IMG/VR virus record: IMGVR_UViG_3300030329_005488 | Location: 1 to 64,000 of that record | Origin: a virus | Reading direction: 5' to 3' (one strand) | Length of the DNA: 64,000 bases | Shown: positions 52,307 to 62,100 of the stretch, in pieces | How positions within the stretch are numbered: position 1 is the first letter of the stretch | Layout: each line of letters opens with the position of its first letter | Made by a program: the position numbers and the translations under genes | Notes under the pieces: model-generated | What the model saw: the letters and a program-made list of their open reading frames with translations, nothing else | Told to the model about the DNA's origin: nothing | Database searches by the model: none

Positions 52307-52512
52307 AATCCCCACGCTTCATTAGCCGCAAGAGGCTTCTCTTTCTCAATCTTCCTACGCGCTTTTTGCCATAATGTTCCACAATCAATACATTCCCAAA
52401 TGAGAATACGTGTATTTCTCTCATTTACATATCGTCCCTCGATACGGCGCGCAAGCACTCGCTCTTCACAAGAAGGGCAGTGTTGCTTGAGTCGGTCGAG
52501 GATTTCACCCAT
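52303..52512 (-). CDS. Small zinc-ribbon protein
   Basis: This 69-residue product has CPSC (about 12-15) and CIDC (about 41-44) as a ribbon with a basic C-terminal helix. GAGGAT precedes ATG 52512. Confidence 0.6.
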   Translation of the reverse strand: MGEILDRLKQHCPSCEERVLARRIEGRYVNERNTRILIWECIDCGTLWQKARRKIEKEKPLAANEAWGL

Positions 52513-52516
52513 ATCC

Positions 52517-52684
52517 TCACTTCTTATTGTGGAGACGGGTCCAAGCCATGTCTTGAATCTCGCCTTTGGAAAGGCCTACATTCTGGAAAACATTGTCTAA
52601 CCATCGCTCAATGTGCCACATTAGAGCCACGTACAACACACACATTACTAAAGCAATCATCACCAGAACTTGAAGGAACTCCAT
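52517..52684 (-). CDS. 55-residue single-span membrane protein
   Basis: TGATG overlap with the upstream stop. N-terminal hydrophobic helix (about 2-25: FLQVLVMIALVMCVLYVALM), then a polar tail. Lysis or virion-membrane role possible. Confidence 0.55.
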   Translation of the reverse strand: MEFLQVLVMIALVMCVLYVALMWHIERWLDNVFQNVGLSKGEIQDMAWTRLHNKK

Positions 52685-52812
52685 CAATTTCCCTCACGAT
52701 ATGCTTCTTCAATAATCCTATCGAATTTGCGTGCAAGATAGAAGTAAAAGAACATCATAACCAAAGGTAAGAAGAAGAACATGAAAGCGAGCACAGCACG
52801 TGTATCGCTCAT
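52684..52812 (-). CDS. 42-residue single-span membrane protein
   Basis: ATGA overlap with the tail-fibre stop. Hydrophobic, Phe-rich residues 6-27 (AVLAFMFFFLPLVMMFFYFY), then a basic-acidic tail. With the next gene it forms a pair of small membrane proteins directly after the fibre, a place where phages often keep holin-like genes. Confidence 0.6.
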   Translation of the reverse strand: MSDTRAVLAFMFFFLPLVMMFFYFYLARKFDRIIEEAYREGN

Positions 52813-55800
52813 ACGGCAATCAAACCTAATTCTTTGAGTTTGTGTACAATGTCACCAAATGTATAGGCGTTCGACCCCGTACCTCCTGTATGAGTACTAT
52901 CTGCGGCGTATCCACCAAAACCAGCACCAGAATTAGCACTAAACCCAGTTCCTGTAATGTTACCACTTGCAGAAGTTGGTTGAATAACAGGGGTAACATC
53001 ATAAAAACCAAGTTTCTGACTTGTTGCTGTTCCAATTTTTGTACCATTACTTGTATCGAGGTTAATGTTTTTTCCATCAGATATAGTGATGTTACCTGCA
53101 AAAGTCGCCATATTATCACTATCTAATCTAAATGCTTCACTTTGACTTGCGTTGCCATCAGTTGTGTACATAACTAAAGCAGCACCATTCTCACTTGCTG
53201 ACCAACCAGCATCACAGATAGCCTCAATTCTTGCGCCCACAGTCATTGTCGCAGAAGCATCTTCAGCACCTGCGAATTCAATAACACCAAGTCGATGGTC
53301 ATCAGCCATTGCTGCCCCATCATTAGAAGATAAGCGCAGATTACCACCTTGGGTAGCGCTACTCGTAGTAGTATCAAGAATTTCCAAATCTACTGCAGGG
53401 GCACCTGTTCCAATACCAACAAAGCCAGCATCACTGATTCTCATGGCTTCTGCAAGTGAGTTAAGACTACTACCTGAACCACCTGCGTTTGCTACTTGGA
53501 AAATAATTTCTCCACCAGCACCTGACCCTTTACCTTGCCCACCAGCAAGTGTTAAGTTACCACCAGCAATATTGTTGGTAGTTCCAGCAGTTGTAGTCCC
53601 GGCCTTTACCAAGACTGCTGTACCTGCTGCGTTATGAGCAGTGTCAGAAGGTTTCAGTGTATCAAGACTGGTGATAGTCAAATCGCCACTTGAGTAAGAT
53701 ACATCAGAAAGGTCGTTGAGCGCAGAAGCACCTCCACCACCACCAGCAATGGATGTTCCTGAAGTTAATTGTATGTCGTCACCAGCATCTGTGGTAAAGT
53801 AGAGTTCGTTCGGTGTAGCGGTGTTGACCCAAATCTGCCCATACCCACCAGTATCGGCGTTAGCGTCTGCTTGTTCTTTGAGACTTATTGTTCCTTCAAC
53901 TGTGAGTTTTTGATTTGGGGCATCTGTGCCAATACCAACTGCATCTGCTGTTCCATCAGTAAATAATAGATTTGGGTCACTATTGCCTTCCACACGGAAA
54001 TCGAAATCAGAAGTTGCGCCTTCGTTGAATACAATATCTTGTGTAGTACCATTTACTTTGAGATAGGTAGTCTCTGTACCATTTCTTAAAACATCAAATC
54101 TCACCGACCCATCTCCTTGATAATGCTCTATTTCTGAGGCAATGGAAGCCCAAATCTTTGTTTGGTCATAGTCGGCACCATCGAAAAGGTGCCCCTTGAA
54201 TTCAACTCTACCAATCAAATCTCCACTGGTTGTGGCACTATCTGATGGGTTCCTATACAATTGTAAAATTGGACCAGCATTAGTATCAGTGTGAGTATTT
54301 TCAAGAATTACACTCGCACTATTAGAAACTGAAGTAGTAACATGTAACGCAGCATCTGGTGACGCCTCAGCAATACCAACCTTACCATCAGTATGAATTC
54401 TCATTCTTTCTGCTACAGCATCAGTTCCACTTACTTTGGTATTGAACGTCATTATAGACGTCCCAGTACCATCGCCACCACCTGCTTTTAGGATTAAATC
54501 TCCACCATCAATATTAGCACTACCAGTTGCAGATGACCCTGCTTCAATTGTTAAATCTCTACCAGCAGTTGTCGAAGTTGTAGCCGCTACAGATATAGTT
54601 GCATCTTGTGCATTTCCAAAACCAACATCTCCACCTGTAACTGTTAAATCAGTACCAACAGTTGCAGTAGTTGTAGTTGTTAGTGCACCTGTAACTGCTA
54701 ATGTGCTTCCATCAAAACTTAAATTAGATTCAGAAGTAACAGTGCCATCCCCATCATCTGTAAGTAACTGGTTATCGGCACCACTGACACCGACAGGGTG
54801 CAGGTCTGAAACAACCAATGTAGCCCCAGACCTATCTAAACCAGTAGTAGCAACTGTTCCTGCTATCGTGTCAAGTAAGTCTGACAAGGATTCTCTCTTA
54901 GCAGCGCTACTGTCATCATTATCAAGGAAGATGAATTCATCTGCCTCTGCCATAACAGCAGCGGCTGCCTCACTCAAATCCACATCTACTTGATTGGCTT
55001 GTACGTCTATCAGAGTGCCAGCACCCACTGCCATAACAGCAGAAGAGGCAGTTAGACCAGCACCTGCAAATAGTGTAGCGATGTCATCTATACTTTCCCT
55101 TCTGGTAGGGTCGTCAGTAGTGCCTTCATCAGAAAAGGCGATATAATCACCAGATGCTATCGCCTCTTCTGTGAGACCATGAACGTCTAATGTGAATGTC
55201 ATATCATATGGGTCAGAGTCACTTCCATCCGATGTGTCTGTCCAATTGATATCTACACCACCACCTTCAACGAATTTTACTTCTTTACCGTCGTTGATTG
55301 TGACTTCAGTGCCATCACCATCCTCTAATTGGAACGAGGTCATCAAAGCAGAGATGGCTGCTTGGTAGTCACAGCGAACCCATACGCTCCCTTCATAGAT
55401 GAAAGTCGCGCGCTTCCCAGCAGTGACAAGTTCACCCATACCCCCACCACCAGTGAAATTAGTTTTGGAGAAACCAGCCGCTCCAATTTCTGTTATTGTA
55501 ATAGTTGTATTACCAGAACTCCCGGGGTTGACCTGTGTAACTGTGATGACATTACTGGAATTGGTAGCAGTGAATTCTGTATGGTGATTGATAGCAGTCG
55601 CAATCTCCACTGCTTGTGCTGTGGCATGAAGCGCAGAGGTAGCATAACTACCAGAGGCCAGTGTTTTCGCATCAAGAGTGGTCCCACTCGTGGTGGCTGA
55701 AGTGGTAGAGTCTGCCTGACCCCCCATTGTTAGAGTGACAGTAGTGCCTCCGGTAGAGATTAATTGAATGGTGTCCCCTTGGCCAATATACTGGACACCC

Positions 55801-57023
55801 GGAGGGGGCGCTCCAGTATTATCTACTGTTATAGTGGCCGATGCTGTCCCATAATCATCGAACTCAATGGTACCATCACCATCATTACATACTTCGACAA
55901 TATGCCCTTCTGGGAAAAGGTAGTTACTCCCGCTCTTCTCAGGGTTGAGTGTCACAGTTACTCCAGCGTTCGGGCTTAACATGTAGAAAGCGTCACCGTA
56001 AGAAGTGATTGTGTAAGAAGCATCTGACGATATAGCAGAACTCGGGGCAGACACTCCCATACCGAAAAGACGCCTACTCACTGTTCCTGTAGCGCTGTTT
56101 TCCTGACCCGCATAAAATAATTCATCACCCATTCTATTACCGGCTCTATCTAAACCGTCTCCGGGTCCAAACCCGAGACTGGTCCCGCTTTTACCAGTAG
56201 AAGACCAAAGAGCAGAAACGTCAAGCAATGTGGCTGAACCACTGGCCGTCACTGTGCCAATATCTCCTGTTTCACTACTGGCCATAAGAGCGCGTAAATC
56301 AGCAGCGGATTGAACACCATCTGTAGCATTTCGCCGTACTTGACTTGTCACACCACCATCATCTGTGGTAAGTGCTCCACTTGTAAGTGGGGTCATGTAA
56401 AGAGGGTTATTACGAATGAAAGTGCGCTTGTCATTTATCTCAATCACATCTACCTTATGATTGCCCCCACCACTGCTTTTGTATTCGCAACGCACTGTGG
56501 CGAGCACCACAACTTGCGCATTCACTTGTGATGTACCAGTGTCATAATCTACCAGATATTGGGAAGGAAGACTTGGGTACAATCCTTGACCTGTGGCTAC
56601 AGCGGCCCCACCTGCATGATAAGTTCTTGATTGACCTCCTTGGGAGCCCACGTAGATAGTATAGAGGGATTGCTCACCAGATGCCGCTAAAGCGGTTCCT
56701 GAACCATGAGAAGAATTACCTATTGTCATTGTGACTGTGTTACCCGGACCATTTGCGAACTCGTATATTTGACCATCCAGAACAACATATCCTCCTTGTA
56801 TTGTAAGTGTATATGCACTTGCCCTACTCACTGCCCCGGGTTGACTATTCACTGCATTTCTGGTAGAGCCAAGAACAGTATCTTCTAATCGAAGGATACC
56901 ATTCCCATGCACCCCTTGAAGGAGATTGGTCATTGTTGGTGATGAAAGAGCGTCACCATCACGAAGCCCATCGGCTCCAAGTGTATTCTGCGCTGCTGTG
57001 TGTCCGCTTAGTGGGTCAGTCAT
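52809..57023 (-). CDS. Long tail-fibre-like protein
   Basis: This 1404-residue product is Ser/Thr/Gly/Asp-rich and beta-rich. Residues about 900-1400 repeat the VGIGTxAPxxxLxV pattern of phage tail fibres (for example VGIAEASPDAALHV and VGIGTDAPNQKLTVEGTISL). The N-terminal about 250 residues may attach it to the baseplate. Likely the host-recognition fibre. Base composition and codons resemble those of neighbours. The missing chaperone domain at the C-terminus is notable but not unusual. Confidence 0.85.
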   Translation of the reverse strand: MTDPLSGHTAAQNTLGADGLRDGDALSSPTMTNLLQGVHGNGILRLEDTVLGSTRNAVNSQPGAVSRASAYTLTIQGGYVVLDGQIYEFANGPGNTVTMTIGNSSHGSGTALAASGEQSLYTIYVGSQGGQSRTYHAGGAAVATGQGLYPSLPSQYLVDYDTGTSQVNAQVVVLATVRCEYKSSGGGNHKVDVIEINDKRTFIRNNPLYMTPLTSGALTTDDGGVTSQVRRNATDGVQSAADLRALMASSETGDIGTVTASGSATLLDVSALWSSTGKSGTSLGFGPGDGLDRAGNRMGDELFYAGQENSATGTVSRRLFGMGVSAPSSAISSDASYTITSYGDAFYMLSPNAGVTVTLNPEKSGSNYLFPEGHIVEVCNDGDGTIEFDDYGTASATITVDNTGAPPPGVQYIGQGDTIQLISTGGTTVTLTMGGQADSTTSATTSGTTLDAKTLASGSYATSALHATAQAVEIATAINHHTEFTATNSSNVITVTQVNPGSSGNTTITITEIGAAGFSKTNFTGGGGMGELVTAGKRATFIYEGSVWVRCDYQAAISALMTSFQLEDGDGTEVTINDGKEVKFVEGGGVDINWTDTSDGSDSDPYDMTFTLDVHGLTEEAIASGDYIAFSDEGTTDDPTRRESIDDIATLFAGAGLTASSAVMAVGAGTLIDVQANQVDVDLSEAAAAVMAEADEFIFLDNDDSSAAKRESLSDLLDTIAGTVATTGLDRSGATLVVSDLHPVGVSGADNQLLTDDGDGTVTSESNLSFDGSTLAVTGALTTTTTATVGTDLTVTGGDVGFGNAQDATISVAATTSTTAGRDLTIEAGSSATGSANIDGGDLILKAGGGDGTGTSIMTFNTKVSGTDAVAERMRIHTDGKVGIAEASPDAALHVTTSVSNSASVILENTHTDTNAGPILQLYRNPSDSATTSGDLIGRVEFKGHLFDGADYDQTKIWASIASEIEHYQGDGSVRFDVLRNGTETTYLKVNGTTQDIVFNEGATSDFDFRVEGNSDPNLLFTDGTADAVGIGTDAPNQKLTVEGTISLKEQADANADTGGYGQIWVNTATPNELYFTTDAGDDIQLTSGTSIAGGGGGASALNDLSDVSYSSGDLTITSLDTLKPSDTAHNAAGTAVLVKAGTTTAGTTNNIAGGNLTLAGGQGKGSGAGGEIIFQVANAGGSGSSLNSLAEAMRISDAGFVGIGTGAPAVDLEILDTTTSSATQGGNLRLSSNDGAAMADDHRLGVIEFAGAEDASATMTVGARIEAICDAGWSASENGAALVMYTTDGNASQSEAFRLDSDNMATFAGNITISDGKNINLDTSNGTKIGTATSQKLGFYDVTPVIQPTSASGNITGTGFSANSGAGFGGYAADSTHTGGTGSNAYTFGDIVHKLKELGLIAV

Positions 57024-57370
57024 TATTCAACCTCCAATACAAATGAGAAGATGACTTCATTTTGCGCGTCTTTAGTGAAAGGCTGGATGTCTGCGCGATA
57101 TACAGGAATGAATTCACCAGTGCTCGGGTCTTTATACTGAAGATAGACCTCTTGCACATTATCATTAAACACATGGCTTGTACTGAAAGAACCTTCGACG
57201 AGAATACTTGTGTCGTCAATAATACGAACAGTAGGGGTCACGGACGCTATTGTCCTCGCACCTCCATCATCAGCAGATGCAGCAGTGCCATCTGTACCAA
57301 TATGTAATTCATTCACTAACGAGGCAAGATGTTCTACAAGTCTTCTCTTTATGGCATTTAACATCGGCAT
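57023..57370 (-). CDS. Small beta-rich tail-associated protein
   Basis: In this 115-residue product, an N-terminal helix is followed by a beta-rich domain (TVRIIDDTSILVEGSF ... EVIFSFVLEVE). It shares one base with the next start. Tail-adaptor role inferred from position between baseplate-like and fibre genes. Confidence 0.6.
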   Translation of the reverse strand: MPMLNAIKRRLVEHLASLVNELHIGTDGTAASADDGGARTIASVTPTVRIIDDTSILVEGSFSTSHVFNDNVQEVYLQYKDPSTGEFIPVYRADIQPFTKDAQNEVIFSFVLEVE

Positions 57371-59151
57371 TAGATTCTCCTCCTACGAAGTCCACCTTTC
57401 ACTTTACGCATTTCATGAGAGCGGGGGCGAAGAAGGCGAATAGATAATCCGCTTGAGCCGATAGTGGCACCATTCGGCGCTCTCACAGTAACTCCTGTGA
57501 AAGTAGTGGATGTAGTTCCTGTATATGAGGCGTGTATAGATTCATTGATTAGTAAATGACCAGTACTTGGGAATCCTGTAGTTGAAGACACAGTGATAGT
57601 TGTAGACGAGAAAGACCCTCCTGTCAATCGGGGAGTCAATCCAGTACCTACAGAACTACGTGCTGAGGAATCACCTGCGTTATACCCCCTATGTCCCAAA
57701 AGGAGACCAGCGTGGATATCATTACCACTGTTTGTCATGGTTATACCTGTCACGGCACTATTGTTTCTTGAAAGAGTAACTAATACATTTCTTCGTATAA
57801 CCTCACCAAATACACGGATATTTGCTCTCCCCACTCCTGACTTCTCTAACGTGATTCTTTGCTGAGTGTTATCAGAAGCGTCCATTTCTGAGTTGAATGC
57901 GTTCGCATCTTCGAATGCCATAAGGACTCCTTCTATGCCCTTCTCATATGATAGTAACATGAGATTACTTCTACCATCTCTCAATCTATGATTTACTTCT
58001 ACTACTGCTCGTCTTGTTTGGTTCCCAGTAGTAGGATTCTCATAGTCAACTACATCCCCCGGGCCTATATCCCATACCTGAGCATGGTCTTCGCTCTTGA
58101 TTGCTTCTTGCGCTTTTCTATTCAGGCGTAGAAGTTGAGCGGCTGTTTTTCTCGCACCTGCTTTCGTACCCGCTGTGGGGTCAGATACCGTGGTAGATTT
58201 TACAGCACCGTGTTTCTTTTGTAATTCAGCATCGTCGACAATAGCCTCAATGATATCATTTATTGCTACACTACGCCCTCTTACAACTATTCGATTCGCC
58301 ACATCCACAACTGGGTCTACTTCTACTGAACCTTCACCTCTATTTGGCCCTGTTTTCCTATCTGTCGCATAGAAGATATCAGGAGCATAGATGAAATTAC
58401 CGAATTTATCAAAGAAGATTGCATAATGGTCGTGGCGTGCCACGAATCGAATTGCGCTGGGGACTGCGACTGATTTGAAATCTTGAGCAAGGAAATTCAT
58501 TGAGTGGCGGGAAACATCAACGCCTTTATGAGAACTGATTGTGCCTGCTCTGGGACCTGAGAAGGGCAAACCTACACTCACGCTGTTGAAATTATGCAAG
58601 TGGTCTTTCAAGATTCGAGGGACAAGGTCAGTGGTTCGAAGACCTACGCTTGTTAATTGACCTGTGTAAACATGCTCCGCCTCGAATCCTTTCTCAACAA
58701 GGGTTTTACCTTGCATGTTCTGGAAAATGAATCTATTTCCAAAATTGGCAGCCCCTACACGGTCAGGGCGAATACGTACAGAGGGGTCGTCGTCAGCAAA
58801 AAGTAACATGGGTGGTGTAGAATCTGCACTCAGTACACCATCTCTGAAAAATACACTTGTGTCGTCTTTAATTCCGGCGCGGTCAGGATATGTGACGCGG
58901 CCAGCGCTTTCTTCCTCAATTAATCGGTATCTCCCTCCCCTTGTTGTTTGGAAGTCACTCGTTGAAAAGCGCGACAAAGATAGGTATCTCCCAGAAGTGT
59001 GACTCTCTCTATCATATACTGCGTGGTGGACAGCATTATCTACAAATTTTGGCGCCTCTGTGATGCTTCCTACTGCACTTCTGATATTGTCATCCCTACC
59101 CGTGCCGGGCTCGATAATGGTCCTCGCTGTCTCTGCTATACTATACGTCAT
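57370..59151 (-). CDS. Baseplate-like tail protein
   Basis: In this 593-residue product, the central part (about 235-420: FVARHDHYAIFFDKFGNFIY ... RIVVRGRSVAINDIIEA ... WDIGPGDVVDYENP ... AVVEVNHRLRDG) has the order seen in tail-hub/gpD-like proteins that start with beta domains and carry a VxxGDxV-type loop. The C-terminus has a Ser/Thr-rich beta segment ending in a basic RRRR tail. The hub call is tentative. ATGA overlap with the preceding large gene. Confidence 0.55.
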   Translation of the reverse strand: MTYSIAETARTIIEPGTGRDDNIRSAVGSITEAPKFVDNAVHHAVYDRESHTSGRYLSLSRFSTSDFQTTRGGRYRLIEEESAGRVTYPDRAGIKDDTSVFFRDGVLSADSTPPMLLFADDDPSVRIRPDRVGAANFGNRFIFQNMQGKTLVEKGFEAEHVYTGQLTSVGLRTTDLVPRILKDHLHNFNSVSVGLPFSGPRAGTISSHKGVDVSRHSMNFLAQDFKSVAVPSAIRFVARHDHYAIFFDKFGNFIYAPDIFYATDRKTGPNRGEGSVEVDPVVDVANRIVVRGRSVAINDIIEAIVDDAELQKKHGAVKSTTVSDPTAGTKAGARKTAAQLLRLNRKAQEAIKSEDHAQVWDIGPGDVVDYENPTTGNQTRRAVVEVNHRLRDGRSNLMLLSYEKGIEGVLMAFEDANAFNSEMDASDNTQQRITLEKSGVGRANIRVFGEVIRRNVLVTLSRNNSAVTGITMTNSGNDIHAGLLLGHRGYNAGDSSARSSVGTGLTPRLTGGSFSSTTITVSSTTGFPSTGHLLINESIHASYTGTTSTTFTGVTVRAPNGATIGSSGLSIRLLRPRSHEMRKVKGGLRRRRI

Positions 59152-62100
59152 GATGACACCTGATTATCGCTATGGGATGACTCATTTGTGTGAGTCGATG
59201 TATTCTGATAAGAGCCGGGATAGACACTTTGTGTGAATCGTGGCTGTACTGAGTAATCATTTCGGATAACATCCTCATCTCCTGACCTTCTTGATTGTCT
59301 CCGAGCAGCATCTGCTCTGAAATGTTGTAGAGTATTGGAGGAAACAATAATTCTCGCAACTGTTTGTTTAAGGCTTTCAGAGAAACCACTTGCCTCAGTA
59401 CCGGGAATAACAGGCCCACTACTTGTAGGGGTTGTATAATCTGAAGTTGCGAATAAATAGGTAGGAGCATAAGGTGGATTATCAGGAGCAGGATTAGTGC
59501 TTCTCACAAATCTACCACTGGACGCTCTTGCGTTCGGCGCACTATATGTGAATACACCATATCTACCAGCAGCAGTGCCTGATAATGCATGACTTGTATC
59601 TCTGAATATCTCAATATGGCGATGGTCTAAAACACGCACGGGCTTCACAAGCAGACGGAGCAGTTTGTCAGTGGTATTCGTTCTGGTGCCACTGCTCGCA
59701 AGAGGGTTGTGACTACTGGTCTGATATGGATTAGCACTCCCCCCAGATGAAGAACCCCACCCAGCGTCACTGATAGGTTCCATGTAATTCAACAAGTCCA
59801 GTATCAGAGTTCCCCCCATTGGCCATAATCCATGAGTCATATTCAGTCTCATAACTTGTTTGAATGAAGAAGTGAAATCTAATGACGTTAAATCATAATC
59901 GGCAACTGCACGAGTATCTGTTTTGATTCCCGCAGCCATGATGTACCTTCTACCTATTGCTCTGTCAGTGTGAAGACTGTGGGCCTCTGTAGCCATAGCC
60001 ACGTATTCAGAAGACAGACCATCATTGAATTCACTCACGGTCATAGTATCTAATCCGATACGAGGGGATAGTCTTGAAATCGGCTCTTGGATGAATTCAT
60101 TAGCAGGGACAAAAGTATCTTTTGCGCGCTCTATGTTAGAGCCCGCCATACCTTCAGGTTTGAGTAATCCGTCATCTGAAGACACTCCTAATTTGTTACT
60201 GATGCCTCTCTTCAATTCATCTGAGGCGAGGTCTGAATTACTCGGTCTTATGAGGCCTTTACCGAATACTGGTTCTGATGTATGATGTGAAAGAACGTGC
60301 CCTGTTGGATTCATTACAGTATCAACACTTTGTAGAACATCTTCGTTGAAAACTGTAGGCCAGCGTACACCTCTACCATCACCTCTATCACCTATACGTT
60401 TGGCGGTGGCAGGGTCAAAGAAATCTAATTCTGCCCGTGATGGTTTATGCCTTGCAGGGTCGTCAAATGTTTGGGCTGACTTCGTCCTATCTGTAGCACG
60501 ATACGCGTCTTCTGGGTCCCAAGCAGGTCTTATACCGAACCCTCTCAACGGGAATCTTCTCACATCCTCACCTGTTGTATTACCCCACCAATCTATCACA
60601 TAGTGGCTGATAGCCAAAGCCAGATTTCTGCGCTGTTTAGAAACAGTGCTCATTATACCTGCTATCCTATCTCCTTGGTGATGTCTCAAGACTGTATCAG
60701 TATTGACGAAGTTTCTGACAGCACAGCCATAAGGTCTTGTCATCCTACGCCCTTGACTATAACGCACTTGTTGTATTTTAAGGTCTGAGCCCACCATAGC
60801 ACTTGCGTTGGTGATACGCTCAAGGACACCCACATAAGACGTAGAAGTGGTCGCAGTGGATGTAGAGTGAATACCTGAATTACTACTACTACTACCTTCT
60901 ATGAAAGTGGATGTAGTCTGGCTATCATTCTGCACGAATGGGCCGGGCTTATACCCAGCATGTATGTTGGAGTAAGGGTCAACTAAAGATGTCGTAGACC
61001 AGATAGCCCAACGTGGTCGATTGAATGGTTGACGTATCCCGAATCTATAACCAAAGCCTCTATTTCTACTGATATTATCACTACCAGTGACTGGGTCACT
61101 CAATGTTTCACTATCGACCGTACCCATGGAAGTGCCATTAGAACCAGTATCTCTGTAGATGCTTCTATTATCCCAATATTTACCCCATCCCGGAGCAGCG
61201 GTGCCCCACAACGTAAGAGTAGACATCTGAGCACCGAATCTTGAACCACCGGGCCAGAATGCCCCAAAGTGATATTTCTTCGCTGATGATTGTGTGTCAT
61301 TTCGCGCCTGTGGAGGATATGAGACATTGAATGAATCAGGGTCAACTATCGTACCACCTGCTTGAGACCAGTGGCGGGCTCGGAAATCGAATGGTCCATC
61401 ACTCATCGTGTAAACGAATTCGTGATAATGAACAGTCTCGAAATGTTCAGGTAAGTGATTGTAAGGGCTTTTATCAACTGCTGCATCACCAATATTGGTA
61501 CGTGAGTCTGAATAATATGTCATTGGTCGTCCAAGATTATAGTGCCACGCGCAAAGATAAGCATCTGGTGAATGTAGACTGTTCGTGTCTCTTGTCCCTG
61601 CTAATAATTGGGGTAAGTTACGTGTGGCTATACTCCTATCTGACTTTGTATAGACTTCACCGGGTGACAATGTACCATAGGCGCCACTCAATCGAATTGT
61701 TGTCCCATCACTAAGTGCAGACCAGAAAGCAGCATTACCTGAGACTCCTGTGAATCGTGAGGTATTAGTCAACGCTGTTCCACTACTATATCCTCTATTC
61801 GTATATGTAGCAGTGTGCTCACGACCGGAACTATCTGTAATGACTAATTTATGGTTCCAATAATCTCTCCCTACAAGAGGGAAGAGGTCATTGTTGTCTA
61901 CAGCGATAACCCCGTCTGCTGATGAACCTGCTGAGGTTTCAGCAGTTGTGGTCTTCTTGAAAGTACATGTGGGGGTAAGACTACTGTAAGTATGGATATA
62001 CGGGTCAATGTAATATGTAGGATATCCTGCAAGTGTTATTTGGCTACCTACAGCACCAAGCGTGCTTCTACAGAAATGATAGTAGTCATCAGGGAGATAA

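Noticed and set aside
53152-55700. Long plus-strand frames inside the tail-fibre gene (for example 53152-53637, 54436-54993)
   Set aside because: Pro/Ser/Val-rich translations mirror the Thr/Gly/Ala-rich fibre coding sequence on the other strand.
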